From Porticoccaceae bacterium (GTDB lineage: Bacteria > Pseudomonadota > Gammaproteobacteria > Pseudomonadales > Porticoccaceae), in the NCBI GenBank assembly GCA_029212965.1, contig JARGOV010000013.1:3770-63053 (forward strand): a stretch of DNA of 59,284 nt. Reading direction: 5' to 3'. The notes below the pieces were generated by a model. The model saw only the letters and a program-made list of their open reading frames with translations, made no database searches and was not told the origin of the DNA. Positions 8,993 through 19,882 of this stretch are shown here, in pieces (positions within the stretch are counted from its first letter, which is position 1; each line of letters begins with the position of its first letter). The translations under genes and the position numbers were made by a program.

Positions 8993-9570
8993 TAATTGCT
9001 GTCCTTTTTTGGGCTGGTCGCTGATTCGTTAACGGCTTTTTTGTCAGTGGCAAGCTGATCGTCTGTTGATGGTTTACTGGCCGGGATGACCATATGCACC
9101 CGCTGTTGATTGTTGTCGCTGCCCCTAGCTTCGACTAATTCGGCTTTTAAGTCGTAATTAATATGATCGCCTCTGAGGGTGGAGCCTTGTTGTTCAAGGC
9201 TGGCATTTTTGATCAGCGTGATTGTTTCAGTGTCCAGATAGTATTCAATGGTATTTCCGTAAGCATTGACTAGGCCATCTTCCGCGTTGGGCTGCTGCTG
9301 ATAGTGGGCCGGCTGGCCGATGCAGGTAATCTTATTAACCTGACCCTTATTGGAGTAGATGGTGACTCGGTCGGCCTCAATCAACAGGCTGCCCTGTTTA
9401 ATAACAACAGAGCCCTGGTAATCCGTGATGCCGGTTTTTTCATTGAGTTGCGCGCGGTCGGCGTCGACAGTAATGGCAGCTTGTCGATCTGAAGGCAAGG
9501 CGAACACGGCGGTAGCGAAAAGCACGCTGAGTAGGCAGAGCAGTATGGGGAGAAGCTTAATGGTTTGCAT
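8992..9570 (-). CDS. lptA: LPS transport periplasmic protein LptA
   Basis: A 192-residue periplasmic beta-jellyroll protein forming the bridge that carries LPS from LptC to LptD. A signal peptide is clear ([20 protein letters not shown], then LPSDRQ). The OstA-type repeat pattern is visible ([21 protein letters not shown] and [20 protein letters not shown]). The last 30 residues are a low-complexity Asp/Lys/Ser tail. The ATG at 9570 is chosen because the signal peptide starts there; the frame is open to 9645. It overlaps the end of lptC by 14 bp and its own stop overlaps lptB. Confidence 0.94.
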   Translation of the reverse strand: MQTIKLLPILLCLLSVLFATAVFALPSDRQAAITVDADRAQLNEKTGITDYQGSVVIKQGSLLIEADRVTIYSNKGQVNKITCIGQPAHYQQQPNAEDGLVNAYGNTIEYYLDTETITLIKNASLEQQGSTLRGDHINYDLKAELVEARGSDNNQQRVHMVIPASKPSTDDQLATDKKAVNESATSPKKDSN

Positions 9571-10147
9571 TGTGTCGACCCTTGACCCGGGAGAGAACTT
9601 GATACGTTTGTGCCGCAAAATTGCCTTTGAAACCTGTGCCATCAATCATGTGTCCCGGTGTTTTGAGGGAGATAGACTGATCGGTATCGGCTAGCTGGCT
9701 GTCGGGATAGTAGCTGAGAAAGGGCGTTGTAATTTCAGTTTTCAGCTCTGATATTACGGGGCCCACCTGTTGCCAAGCATAGACTTGGCCTTGCATATCT
9801 ATGCGCTGGCCGTTATTGAGGATAATGCTTTGTTGAGCGCTCAGATGCCAGGGCTGGTCGCCTTCGATACCGGCATGGGCGAGGATCTGGGGTGCAGTCA
9901 TAACAAACCGGTTTTGTGCCTGAAAGTACTCGCCCTCTGCCGAAGTCAGTAAAAAAGTAGGTTTCCCCTGTTCGTTGAATTTATGGGTTGATGTGTTTTT
10001 CATGTAGCTATCGGCACTAGATAAAGCAGAAACGGGAGGTTGTTTATTACCCATAAAAATTTCCGGTTTGGCATCCCAGAAAATAATAAAGGCCGCCAGT
10101 GCAATAACGAGCAGGCCGGCCAAAATGGCATTTTTTATGGATAGCAC
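9557..10147 (-). CDS. lptC: LPS export system protein LptC
   Basis: A 196-residue bitopic inner-membrane protein: one N-terminal membrane helix (about residues 7-24, AILAGLLVIALAAFIIFW) and a periplasmic jellyroll domain with the family pattern YMKNTSTHKFNEQGKPTFLLTSAEGEYF and SYYPDSQLADTD. It docks the LptB2FG complex to LptA. It lies between kdsC and lptA in the kdsD-kdsC-lptC-lptA-lptB operon. Confidence 0.95.
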   Translation of the reverse strand: MLSIKNAILAGLLVIALAAFIIFWDAKPEIFMGNKQPPVSALSSADSYMKNTSTHKFNEQGKPTFLLTSAEGEYFQAQNRFVMTAPQILAHAGIEGDQPWHLSAQQSIILNNGQRIDMQGQVYAWQQVGPVISELKTEITTPFLSYYPDSQLADTDQSISLKTPGHMIDGTGFKGNFAAQTYQVLSRVKGRHNANH

Positions 10148-10186
10148 GTCTTAGAGCTCGGCATCAGAGAGTGGTAAATGGGCATA

Positions 10187-10714
10187 TCAAAGAAAGGGCT
10201 CGATGGCTTGTGCAAACTTATTCTGGGCTTTGAGAATAAATTCAGCGGCTTCGCGCACCGCGCCACAGCCTCCGTCTCTACTCGACTGCCAGCAGGCATG
10301 CTCGGCAACGGTGGGGCTTGCGTTGGCCACGGTCATGCCGAGGCCAACACGGCGGATGACGGCTAAATCGGGCAAATCATCCCCCATGTAGGCAATCTCA
10401 TCAAGTTCATAAGCCTGGTCTGCCAATAGCTCATTGAGGGCAGTAAGTTTGTCTTCCCTGCCCTGGATCACCCTGTCGATGCCAAGTTCTTTGGTGCGAC
10501 GCGACAAAAGACTCGAGCTGCGGCCGGTGATAATGGCGACTTCAATATCGGCTACTTGCAGTAGTTTGATGCCGAGGCCATCTTGAATGTTGAAGGCCTT
10601 GAGTTCGTCGCCACTGTTGCTGTAGTAAATGCTGCCATCAGTGAGTACACCATCGACATCGAGTACCAACAAACGGATTTTTTCGGCGGCAATTTTGCTG
10701 TGCGTAAGGTTCAT
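10187..10714 (-). CDS. kdsC: 3-deoxy-D-manno-octulosonate 8-phosphate phosphatase KdsC
   Basis: A 175-residue HAD-superfamily phosphatase, C0 type without cap, which removes phosphate from Kdo-8-P in the synthesis of the LPS inner core sugar. HAD motif I is LDVDGVLTDG (about 18-27, with the two aspartates), motif II is in AIITGRSS and motif IV is YMGDDLPDL. The length matches the tetrameric KdsC family (E. coli about 188). It lies 28 bp downstream of kdsD, which makes the arabinose-5-phosphate for the same pathway. Confidence 0.96.
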   Translation of the reverse strand: MNLTHSKIAAEKIRLLVLDVDGVLTDGSIYYSNSGDELKAFNIQDGLGIKLLQVADIEVAIITGRSSSLLSRRTKELGIDRVIQGREDKLTALNELLADQAYELDEIAYMGDDLPDLAVIRRVGLGMTVANASPTVAEHACWQSSRDGGCGAVREAAEFILKAQNKFAQAIEPFL

Positions 10715-10742
10715 CGTTGTTTTCCGTTGAAGAATCTCTTCA

Positions 10743-11714
10743 CTAGATCACCCCAGCCCGTAGTATGTCATGCATATGAAGTACGCCGAGGGGGTGGTGG
10801 GCTTCGTCTTCGACCACCAAGGCCGTTATTTTTTTATTCTCCATAATATTCAGTGCTTGTGCGGCGAGGATATTGGCGTCAATGGCATTGCCGCCCCGGG
10901 TCATTACCTGACCGACAGTGGCGCTGTTAATGTCGACTTGATTGTCGACCACACGGCGCAAATCACCATCGGTAAAGACGCCAATCAGCGTATTTTGTGC
11001 ATCGACAACCGTGGTTAGGCCGAAACCTTTGGCAGTCATTTCCAACAGGGCATCTTTCAACAGAGTGCTTTCTTGAACGCGGGGCACTTCCTCACCGCTG
11101 TGCATAATGTCGCACACGCGTAATAAGAGTTTGCGCCCCAATGCCCCACCGGGGTGGGAGAAGGCGAAGTCTTCTGCGGTAAAGCCCCGGGCTTCGAGCA
11201 GGGCTATGGCCAGAGCGTCGCCCATGACCAATGTGACGGTGGTGCTGGTCGTTGGGGCAAGGTTGAGAGGACAGGCTTCCGCATCGACACTGACGTCGAG
11301 ATTAATGTTCGCCGCTTCGGCTAGCAGAGATTGCCGATCGCCAGTCATGCTGATCATAGGAATGTCGAGGCGTTTAATGAGGGGGAGTAAGGTGACAATT
11401 TCTGCAGTGTTGCCCGAGTTGGAGATGGCGATAACGACATCGTCTCGTGTGATCATGCCCAGGTCGCCGTGGCTGGCCTCTCCCGGATGGACAAAGAAAG
11501 CTGGGGAGCCGGTGCTGGCAAGTGTCGCGGCAATCTTATTGCCAATGTGTCCCGATTTACCCATGCCGGTAACAATAATGCGGCCCTTACACTGCATGAT
11601 TAACTGACAAGCCTGTGTGAATTCGTCATCAATGCGCCCAGCCATGGCGGCAACAGCCTCAGTTTCGAGCGCAATAGTGCGTAGGGCTGAGGTGTTAAAG
11701 TCGAATTCGCTCAT
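10743..11714 (-). CDS. kdsD: Arabinose-5-phosphate isomerase KdsD
   Basis: A 323-residue protein with a SIS sugar-isomerase domain (about 35-175; VTGMGKSGHIGNKIAATLAST, FFVHPGEASHGDLGMI and ISNSGNTAEI) and two C-terminal CBS domains (about 205-320). It converts ribulose-5-phosphate to arabinose-5-phosphate, the first committed step to Kdo. The order yrbG-kdsD-kdsC-lptCAB is conserved across gammaproteobacteria. Confidence 0.96.
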   Translation of the reverse strand: MSEFDFNTSALRTIALETEAVAAMAGRIDDEFTQACQLIMQCKGRIIVTGMGKSGHIGNKIAATLASTGSPAFFVHPGEASHGDLGMITRDDVVIAISNSGNTAEIVTLLPLIKRLDIPMISMTGDRQSLLAEAANINLDVSVDAEACPLNLAPTTSTTVTLVMGDALAIALLEARGFTAEDFAFSHPGGALGRKLLLRVCDIMHSGEEVPRVQESTLLKDALLEMTAKGFGLTTVVDAQNTLIGVFTDGDLRRVVDNQVDINSATVGQVMTRGGNAIDANILAAQALNIMENKKITALVVEDEAHHPLGVLHMHDILRAGVI

Positions 11715-11774
11715 CGAGACGGTGTCCTAATTTATTCCTATGGTGTGGGAGTATAACGGCCGATCACACGAAGA

Positions 11775-12767
11775 TCAGCTGGTCGGAAGAAGAACGACGA
11801 AATACAGAACATAGAGCAGCAGCATAACGCCGCCAAATTTTCTGGAGAGGTGAATGGTGGCGGCTTTATCTTCAGTATTTCTTTGTTTGAGATAGCGCAG
11901 GGCAATGGCGCCAAGCAATAACAGGGTTAGAGCCGTGACAGCCAAATAGTCGCGATAAAATACCACGCTGTCCAGTTCTAGCGGCGCAATGGCACCGGCA
12001 ATGGGCACTACAGCTAGGAAATTAAAGAGATTAGAGCCAAATACATTGCCAATGGCAATATCGTGATGGCCACGCAGAGCACTGGTCACTGAAGCGGCGA
12101 GTTCAGGTAGGCTGGTGCCAATAGCGACCACAGTTAAGCCGATGACCAGTTCGCTAACGCCCATTTCTGCAGCGGTTGTGATAGCCCCCCAAACGAGGAT
12201 TTTGGAGCTCAGCAGCATCACCAACAGGCCGATGATAAACCATATCGTCGCCGCAGCATTGGAGGTGGTGGTAAGGCTTTCGACCTCAGCAACCTCTTCG
12301 GGGTCGGGGTGTTGCACTTTGTATTTTACTGTGATCCAAAGAAGAAGAGGGACTAACGCCAGCATTATCAGGCTTTCGGTACGCCCCAATATTTGATCGA
12401 AGAGGCAATAGCCTACCAGAGCAGTGACAAATAACAGTACCGGCCCTTCCTGAAAAACCAGATGGCGCTGGGCAGGCAGGGGGGCAATCAATGCGGTGAT
12501 GCCGAGTACCAGGCCGATATTGGCCAAATTGCTGCCCAGGGCATTACCGACAGCGAGAGCACCGGAACCTTCCAGTGCGGCGTTGATGGAGACAATAATT
12601 TCCGGTGCTGAAGTGCCAATAGAAACGATAGTTAGGCCAATGACCATGGGAGAAATACCAAAGTTCTTCGCGGCACTGGCAGCACCAATCACAAAGCGGT
12701 CGGCACCCCATACCAGACCGATAAGGCCGGCAATGATTGCCATATAGGCGGGCAGTAGCTCATTCAT
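11775..12767 (-). CDS. Calcium/sodium antiporter, YrbG/CaxA family
   Basis: A 330-residue inner-membrane protein of the K+-dependent Na+/Ca2+ exchanger family. It has two inverted alpha-repeats, each with the ion-binding pattern: GTSAPEIIVSINAAL with GNALGSNLANIGLVLG in the first half, and GTSLPELAASVTSAL with GNVFGSNLFNFLAVV in the second. About ten hydrophobic helices are seen, with a short acidic cytosolic loop in the middle (HPDPEEVAEVE). It is the first gene of the minus-strand LPS operon, 60 bp upstream of kdsD, and diverges from mlaC. Confidence 0.93.
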   Translation of the reverse strand: MNELLPAYMAIIAGLIGLVWGADRFVIGAASAAKNFGISPMVIGLTIVSIGTSAPEIIVSINAALEGSGALAVGNALGSNLANIGLVLGITALIAPLPAQRHLVFQEGPVLLFVTALVGYCLFDQILGRTESLIMLALVPLLLWITVKYKVQHPDPEEVAEVESLTTTSNAAATIWFIIGLLVMLLSSKILVWGAITTAAEMGVSELVIGLTVVAIGTSLPELAASVTSALRGHHDIAIGNVFGSNLFNFLAVVPIAGAIAPLELDSVVFYRDYLAVTALTLLLLGAIALRYLKQRNTEDKAATIHLSRKFGGVMLLLYVLYFVVLLPTS

Positions 12768-13087
12768 TGCTGAGGGGTTCCTTTTTTCAATGGCTCAAGG
12801 TGGTATTACAGTGTTAAAGCCGGCGATGTGTTTCGTTGTTTTGGTACTGGGCGCAAGTCGCAAAAGCAGGTTGGGGATGGTATAGTGCGCGGCCGAAAAA
12901 GTCAGTCAGTTTGAGACTTTTTGACTGTAAAAGAGTGGCACTTATGTCGATAAAAGCGGTCTTTTGGTAGAGATTGTTTTTACATCGCAGTGCCCTGTCT
13001 GCTCAGGCTTGCTTTGAAGTTTGAGTGTGTTGACAGAGCGGGATAAAAAAGCGCATAGAATTAAGTGCTCACAAAAAGGAAAGCGAG
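12768..13087. other. Intergenic region between divergent yrbG and mlaC, no gene seen
   Basis: 320 bp without a plausible coding frame. In E. coli and Pseudomonas the mlaF, mlaE and mlaD genes begin at this position; no trace of them could be read in any frame. It contains a small imperfect hairpin (12896-12922) and a possible mlaC promoter at its right end. Promoters for both divergent operons presumably lie here. Confidence 0.6.
13030..13061 (+). promoter_or_regulatory. Possible promoter of mlaC-ibaG
   Basis: A perfect TTGACA (13030-13035) precedes TAGAAT (13056-13061). The 20-bp spacer is longer than the ideal 17, so this is weak support. A start just downstream would give a leader of about 20 nt, and AAGGAAAG (13076-13083) provides a good ribosome-binding site for the ATG at 13088. 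Confidence 0.3.
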
Positions 13088-13777
13088 ATGATGTTAGCGA
13101 AATTATTACACACGAAATTAACGGTGTTAGCCCTTTGCTGGATTGGCGTTATATTCGCAGGACAGACGCAGGCTAGCTGTATTGTCTCCAAAGCGACAAT
13201 AGAAGAGACCGCGCTTTCACCCTATCAGCTTATTGATACAGCGACTAAGAAAGTATTGGCTGAGATCAAACGTCATCGCGCAGAACTCGATACCAGTACT
13301 GAAGAGGCGGTAAGGCAACAGCAGTTTGCTTGTTTTGTCGGCGAGGTCGACAGAATTCTTGGTCAAATTGTCGATTTTGACTGGATCGCCCTTAAAGTGA
13401 TGGGTAGTGATGGCAAAGTTGCTAGCGCCGAGCAAAAAGCAGAATTTGCCGAAACCTTTCGCGCTGGGCTGGTTGAGACTTATGGTCGGGGGCTGTTGAA
13501 TTATAGTAGTGAGAGAATCGTCCTTCTGCCAGCAGAGGATATTGAGGATAAGCGCAAAGTCACTGTGCATCAGCAGATTGTCGGTGTTGAGGCGACCTAT
13601 CCTCTTGACTACACGATGGGCTTGAAAGATGGTCAGTGGAAAGTGATTAACGTCATTATTAACGGTATTAATTTAGGTAAAACGTTCCGCGGACAATTCG
13701 CTCAATCGTCACAAAAGAACAAGGGTGACATTGATAAAGTCATCGCTAGTTGGGACAGCGGCATAACTAACGGATAA
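13088..13777 (+). CDS. mlaC: Phospholipid-binding periplasmic protein MlaC (Ttg2D)
   Basis: A 229-residue periplasmic shuttle that carries phospholipid between the outer-membrane MlaA complex and the inner-membrane MlaFEDB transporter. It has a signal peptide (LTVLALCWIGVIFAGQTQA) and the MlaC/Ttg2D core ending in the typical WKVINVIINGINLGKTFRGQFA segment. In most gammaproteobacteria mlaC is the fourth gene of mlaFEDCB; here it stands first, with no mlaF, mlaE or mlaD upstream and no mlaB downstream. Two adjacent ATGs (13088 and 13091) are possible starts. ibaG follows after 3 bp. Confidence 0.93.
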   Translation: MMLAKLLHTKLTVLALCWIGVIFAGQTQASCIVSKATIEETALSPYQLIDTATKKVLAEIKRHRAELDTSTEEAVRQQQFACFVGEVDRILGQIVDFDWIALKVMGSDGKVASAEQKAEFAETFRAGLVETYGRGLLNYSSERIVLLPAEDIEDKRKVTVHQQIVGVEATYPLDYTMGLKDGQWKVINVIINGINLGKTFRGQFAQSSQKNKGDIDKVIASWDSGITNG

Positions 13778-13780
13778 AAC

Positions 13781-14017
13781 ATGGATATTGAAGAGATAAA
13801 GCGTTTATTGCAGGCTGTTCTGGTCGATTGCGACATTAGTGTTGAGAGTGAAGGCTCTCACCTGAATGTCACCGTTGTAGGTGAGATATTTGAAGGTAAG
13901 CGTGCGGTGCAGCGCCAACAGCTCGTCTATGGCGCCCTGAATGAGCAAATTGCCTCTGGTGCCGTGCACGCTGTAAATATGAAGCTCTGCACACCGGCTG
14001 AATGGCAGGCTGCTTAA
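13781..14017 (+). CDS. ibaG: BolA-family iron metabolism protein IbaG
   Basis: A 78-residue BolA-like protein. The fold's pattern is visible: an N-terminal helix (EEIKRLLQAVL), the SVESEGSHLNVTVVGEIFEGK strand pair and the helix KRAVQRQQLVYGAL. IbaG partners with monothiol glutaredoxins in iron-sulfur cluster handling and acid response. It sits between mlaC and murA as in E. coli and Pseudomonas, except that the STAS-domain gene mlaB, normally between mlaC and ibaG, is missing. Confidence 0.93.
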   Translation: MDIEEIKRLLQAVLVDCDISVESEGSHLNVTVVGEIFEGKRAVQRQQLVYGALNEQIASGAVHAVNMKLCTPAEWQAA

Positions 14018-14104
14018 TCGTTAGCGTGCTGACTAGAGTGGCGGTGAATGGCGCTCGCTCAAACCTAAGTATTAGCAAAATCAAGCCCGAGACTGGCAGT
14101 GTAA

Positions 14105-15406
<1,302 letters not shown>

Positions 15407-15453
15407 TGCCGCGTTGTCTCAGTGTTGAGCTTATTAATTAAAGTGATTGAATC

Positions 15454-16116
15454 ATGAGTCAGTTGACCATTGCCCTCACCAAGGGACGCATTCTTAAAGA
15501 AACGCTGCCACTACTGGCCGAGGTGGGCATTGTGCCTAGTGAAGACATTGCCAGCAGCCGCAAGTTGATGTTCGCCACTAATCGGGACGATATTCGCTTA
15601 CTCGTACTGCGCGGCACTGATGTACCGACTTACGTGCAATTTGGTGCTGCCGACCTCGGTATTGCGGGTAAAGATACTCTTCTGGAGAATGGTGACGATG
15701 GTTATTACGAGCCCATTGATTTGGGTATTTCCCGCTGTCGTTTAATGACCGCCGGTATGGTGGATGCTCCCCCAGTGACGGGACGTATTCGTGTGGCGAC
15801 CAAATATATCAATGTGGCACGGCGCTACTATGCAGAAAAAGGAGTGCAGGCGGACATCATTAAGCTCTACGGGGCGATGGAGCTGGCGCCACTCATTGAG
15901 CTCTGCGATGAGATTGTCGATATCGTTGATACTGGAAATACTTTGAAGGCGAATGGCCTTGAACCGCGTGAGTTGATTGATGTTGTTAGCTCACGTTTGA
16001 TCGTCAATAAGGGAGCGCTGAAAATCAAGCACAAGCTGATCCAACCCTTACTTGATGGCTTTTCATCCCTTGTTGCAGCCCGGGTGCAACGTGAAAGCGA
16101 GGCCGCCAGCGCGTGA
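15454..16116 (+). CDS. hisG: ATP phosphoribosyltransferase, short form HisG
   Basis: A 220-residue short-form HisG catalysing the first step of histidine synthesis (ATP + PRPP). The signature region [19 protein letters not shown] is near residues 151-169. It lacks the C-terminal regulatory ACT-like domain of the long form, so by family rule it needs the HisZ subunit for feedback control; hisZ is not in this window. It overlaps hisD by 4 bp (GTGA). Confidence 0.97.
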   Translation: MSQLTIALTKGRILKETLPLLAEVGIVPSEDIASSRKLMFATNRDDIRLLVLRGTDVPTYVQFGAADLGIAGKDTLLENGDDGYYEPIDLGISRCRLMTAGMVDAPPVTGRIRVATKYINVARRYYAEKGVQADIIKLYGAMELAPLIELCDEIVDIVDTGNTLKANGLEPRELIDVVSSRLIVNKGALKIKHKLIQPLLDGFSSLVAARVQRESEAASA

Positions 16117-17414
16117 GCGAACTGAAGCCATTAATGTTAGATGCTGGCGAGCAAGCTTTCGATGCTCGCCTTGATCAATTACTTGCCTGGCAGCCGGAGC
16201 TTGAGGGCGATGTAGTTGCTGTTGTCGGTGAGATTATCGCTGCTGTGCGTAGCGAGGGTGACAAAGCCGTGCTGGAATACACGCGCCGCTTTGATCGACG
16301 CGAGATCGTCTCTGTCGCCGAACTGGAGGTTGGCAAGGGCACGTTAGAGCAAGCATTAAACAGTTTACCCACTGAACAGCGCGAGGCTTTAGAAGCGGCT
16401 GCGCAACGCATTCGCAGTTATCATCAGCACCAGACACAACAATCCTGGCAATACACGGAGTCTGACGGCACCGTGCTCGGGCAAAAAATTACCCCACTGC
16501 AACGAGTCGGTATTTATGTGCCCGGTGGTAAGGCGAGTTACCCTTCGTCGGTTTTAATGAATGCCCTGCCGGCAAAAGTGGCTGGTGTCGATGAAATTAT
16601 TATGGTGGTGCCGGCCCCCGGAGGTGACTTGAACCCGGCTGTGCTGGCCGCTGCCGCCATCGCTGGTGTCGATCGGGTCTTCACTGTGGGTGGTGCTCAG
16701 GCTGTTGCCGCTCTAGCCTACGGCACAGCGTCTATTCCCAAGGTCGATAAGGTGGTTGGCCCCGGCAATATTTATGTCGCTACTGCAAAGAAAGCCGTGT
16801 TTGGTGAAGTGGGCCTCGATATGGTTGCCGGGCCTTCGGAGATCTTGGTGGTTTGTGATGGACAAACATCGCCCGACTGGATCGCTATGGATCTGTTTTC
16901 TCAGGCCGAGCACGATGAGCAGGCTCAGTCGATTTTAATTAGCCCCGATGCTGAATTTTTGCAGGCCGTATTGGCGAGCATGGAGAAGCTACTGGCCGAA
17001 ATGCCTCGGCGTGAGATTATTAAAGCGTCAATTAATGGCCGCGGCGCTTTAATTAAGGTCGTCAATCTCGATGAGGCAGTGCGTGTTATCAACCGCATTG
17101 CACCGGAACATTTGGAGCTATCAGTAGCCGACCCCGAGGCCATGCTCGACGGTATTCGCCATGCCGGCGCAGTCTTTTTGGGGCGGCACACCCCCGAGGC
17201 CCTGGGTGACTACTGTGCGGGGCCCAATCATGTATTACCGACCTCAGCCACGGCGCGCTTTTCATCGCCGCTGGGGGTGTACGATTTCCAGAAACGCACA
17301 TCAATTATTGGCTGTTCGCCAGAGGGCGCAGCAAAGCTGGCCGACACTGCCGGCGTATTGGCTCGCTGTGAATCTCTCGAAGCCCATGCACGCTCCGCCG
17401 ACTACCGGCGTTAA
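16113..17414 (+). CDS. hisD: Histidinol dehydrogenase HisD
   Basis: A 433-residue zinc enzyme that oxidises L-histidinol to histidine in two NAD+-dependent steps. Visible motifs are [48 protein letters not shown], the signature [12 protein letters not shown], the catalytic IAPEHLEL and the Zn-binding [19 protein letters not shown]. It starts with GTG at 16113 overlapping the hisG stop, so translation is probably coupled. The C-terminus appears complete. Confidence 0.97.
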   Translation: MSELKPLMLDAGEQAFDARLDQLLAWQPELEGDVVAVVGEIIAAVRSEGDKAVLEYTRRFDRREIVSVAELEVGKGTLEQALNSLPTEQREALEAAAQRIRSYHQHQTQQSWQYTESDGTVLGQKITPLQRVGIYVPGGKASYPSSVLMNALPAKVAGVDEIIMVVPAPGGDLNPAVLAAAAIAGVDRVFTVGGAQAVAALAYGTASIPKVDKVVGPGNIYVATAKKAVFGEVGLDMVAGPSEILVVCDGQTSPDWIAMDLFSQAEHDEQAQSILISPDAEFLQAVLASMEKLLAEMPRREIIKASINGRGALIKVVNLDEAVRVINRIAPEHLELSVADPEAMLDGIRHAGAVFLGRHTPEALGDYCAGPNHVLPTSATARFSSPLGVYDFQKRTSIIGCSPEGAAKLADTAGVLARCESLEAHARSADYRR

Positions 17415-17486
17415 ATGTCTGGCTTGTTAGCCGTGTTAGGGCTGTGTGTTTAATCAAGCAAACTCGTTAAATTAAGTGGTGAAACG

Positions 17487-18548
17487 ATGACCCGGCGTCT
17501 GTGGAGTGATTTTGTCAGCGAGCTCGAGCCCTATGTGCCGGGTGAGCAGCCGCGTATCGACAATCTGGTTAAACTCAATACCAATGAAAATCCCTATGGA
17601 CCCTCGCCCCGGGTTGGGGAAGCGATAAAGGCCGAGCTGGGTGACGGGCTGCGACTTTATCCGCCACCCAATGCCGACCGTTTAAAGCAGGCCATTGCCG
17701 ACTATCACAACGTTGATGTTAAACAGGTCTTTGTCGGCAATGGCTCAGATGAGGTGCTGGCCCACGCCTTTAATGGCCTGTTTCGCCACGGCAAGGCCCT
17801 GTTGTTTCCCGATATTACCTATAGTTTTTATCCGGTTTATTGTGGTTTATATGAAATTGAAGGGCGTGAAATTCCTCTCACTGACAATTTTCAAATCGAG
17901 GTGGATGATTATCTTGTGCCCAATGGCGGGATTATCTTCCCCAACCCCAATGCGCCGACCGGCCGTCTGTTGTCTCTCGATAGCATCGCCTCATTACTGC
18001 GTCGCAACCGTGATTCCGTTGTTTGTGTGGACGAAGCTTATATCGATTTTGGTGGTGACAGTGCCATTGCGTTGGTTGAAGAATTTGATAATTTGTTGGT
18101 GATTCAAACGCTATCGAAGTCGCGCTCGCTGGCGGGTTTGAGGCTGGGCTTTGCCATTGGCCACCCAGAGTTAATCGAAGCCCTTGAGCGCATTAAAAAT
18201 AGCTTTAACTCCTACCCGGTGAGCCGGTTAGCCATTGCCGGCGGCGTTGCTGCGTATGCCGATGAAGACTATTTCAAGCAGACCTGTGAAGCCGTGATTG
18301 CCAGTCGTGTGGCGTTGGTCAAAGCGCTTGAAACGTTGGGTTTTGAGGTGATTCCCTCGGCCGCGAATTTCGTCCTGGCACGCCACCCCAACCACAGTGG
18401 TGAGTCTTTAATGTCGGCTCTACGAGAGCGCAATATAATTGTGCGTCACTTTGGTGCTAAGCGTATCGAGAAATTTCTGCGTATTACCGTCGGTACGCCG
18501 CAACAAATGACTTTTCTACGCGCAGCGCTGGAAGAGATTATTCTCTAA
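17487..18548 (+). CDS. hisC: Histidinol-phosphate aminotransferase HisC
   Basis: A 353-residue fold-type I PLP aminotransferase converting imidazole-acetol phosphate to histidinol phosphate. It opens with the family pattern [32 protein letters not shown] contacts are seen in [21 protein letters not shown] and DEAYIDF; the Schiff-base lysine is in [19 protein letters not shown]. It closes the murA-hisG-hisD-hisC run, 72 bp after hisD, and converges on the degS-type gene. Confidence 0.96.
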   Translation: MTRRLWSDFVSELEPYVPGEQPRIDNLVKLNTNENPYGPSPRVGEAIKAELGDGLRLYPPPNADRLKQAIADYHNVDVKQVFVGNGSDEVLAHAFNGLFRHGKALLFPDITYSFYPVYCGLYEIEGREIPLTDNFQIEVDDYLVPNGGIIFPNPNAPTGRLLSLDSIASLLRRNRDSVVCVDEAYIDFGGDSAIALVEEFDNLLVIQTLSKSRSLAGLRLGFAIGHPELIEALERIKNSFNSYPVSRLAIAGGVAAYADEDYFKQTCEAVIASRVALVKALETLGFEVIPSAANFVLARHPNHSGESLMSALRERNIIVRHFGAKRIEKFLRITVGTPQQMTFLRAALEEIIL

Positions 18549-18577
18549 ATCTGGTGGGGTGACGTGTTGATCCCCTG

Positions 18578-19714
18578 TTAGCTTTCTGGACGAATCCCCG
18601 CGATTGCTTTAATGGTCAGCCAGATGTTTTTGCGAATAATGCGCAGCTCTATGGGGTCGCCCGGTGATAAGTCAGCGATTAAATTGATTTCGCTGGAGCC
18701 ATCACTGACCGCCTGGCCGTTGATATGGGTGATGATATCGCCGGGTTGCAGGCCGCTGTTATAGGCCGGGCCGTAGATGGGTACAGCGGTAATAATGAGT
18801 GCCGAAGGAGGCGAGAGCTCAAGTTGCTCGGCGATTCGAGGTGCTAAGCGCTGCACTTCGACACCTAGCCAGCCACGAATCACTCGGCCGTGGGTAATGA
18901 TGTCATTGAGTACTTTCACCGCCATTTGAGTGGGGATAGCAAAGCCGATGCCAACAAAAGAAGTTTCATTTAATGTCGCAGAATTGATGCCGACTAGGTT
19001 GCCATTGGCATCGATCAGTGCGCCACCGGAATTTCCCGGGTTGATGGCGGCATCAGTTTGCAGATAATTTTCGTAGCGGTTTAAGCTCAGGCCGCTGCGT
19101 CCAGTAGCGCTGATAATACCTTGGGAAACCGACTGGCCGATGCCAAAAGGGTTGCCAATGGCGAGTACAACGTCGCCGACCTCCGCTCGGATTTGGTTGT
19201 CCTGATGGGTGCGAGGAATGGCGCTGAGTTGGTCGAGGTCAATTTTAAGTACCGCCAGATCGGAGTCCTTGTCTGTGCCGACGATAGTGGCTCGTGCCTC
19301 GCGACCATCGTAAAGCAGGGCGACGATTTCTTCAGCTTCAGCGATCACGTGGTTGTTGGTGAGGATGAAACCACGCTCGTCGACAATCACACCTGAGCCG
19401 AGGGACGACTCCATGCGCTGTCTTTGCGGCATATTACTACCACCAATAAAGCGCTGAAAAACGGGGTCGTCAGCTAGAGGGTGACTGAACCGAGTACGGG
19501 TATAAATATTCACCACAGAGGGGGCAGCCCTTTGTACGGCGGTTGCGTAGGAGCTTGTCGGGTTCGCTGCGGGTCGCGTAACCGCGGTTTGCGAAGCTAT
19601 ACTTTTCGCTATAGAGGGGCCGTTGCCAACAAATTGCGGAAAGAGTGTTGTAACGATAGCCGCGATGATGAGGCCAAACAGGGCTGGCCAGCCGAAATAT
19701 CGTAATAGTCGCAA
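18578..19714 (-). CDS. degS: DegS/AlgW-type periplasmic serine protease
   Basis: A 378-residue trypsin-like protease anchored by one N-terminal helix (about residues 8-27). The catalytic triad reads H122 (ILTNNHVIAE), D152 (DKDSDLAVLKID) and S229 (INPGNSGGAL). A single C-terminal PDZ domain follows (about 285-375, with SGLQPGDIITHINGQ). One PDZ plus a membrane anchor is the DegS/AlgW layout; DegP/MucD have two PDZ domains. Such proteases sense misfolded outer-membrane proteins and start cleavage of the RseA/MucA anti-sigma factor. Its position after hisC matches algW in Pseudomonas. Confidence 0.93.
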   Translation of the reverse strand: MRLLRYFGWPALFGLIIAAIVTTLFPQFVGNGPSIAKSIASQTAVTRPAANPTSSYATAVQRAAPSVVNIYTRTRFSHPLADDPVFQRFIGGSNMPQRQRMESSLGSGVIVDERGFILTNNHVIAEAEEIVALLYDGREARATIVGTDKDSDLAVLKIDLDQLSAIPRTHQDNQIRAEVGDVVLAIGNPFGIGQSVSQGIISATGRSGLSLNRYENYLQTDAAINPGNSGGALIDANGNLVGINSATLNETSFVGIGFAIPTQMAVKVLNDIITHGRVIRGWLGVEVQRLAPRIAEQLELSPPSALIITAVPIYGPAYNSGLQPGDIITHINGQAVSDGSSEINLIADLSPGDPIELRIIRKNIWLTIKAIAGIRPES

Positions 19715-19882
19715 GGTCTAAGATCCACTAATAGTTTCTCAATTGTTAGTGGTATTATGGCACACCTCGTAACGGCCCTGCCTGTGAACCCCGAAAGTTG
19801 ATGAGTAGTAATTTCTATGTCTGGATAGGGTAGGTGGTGCGGCGCAAAAAATACAGTTGTTAGTTTCTAATGGAGTATAAAT

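Noticed and set aside
12896-12922. Hairpin AAAAAGTC/GACTTTTT in the yrbG-mlaC gap
   Set aside because: It lies between divergent gene starts, so a terminator makes no sense, and the stem is A/T-rich with an 11-nt loop. It could be a regulator site but nothing supports that.
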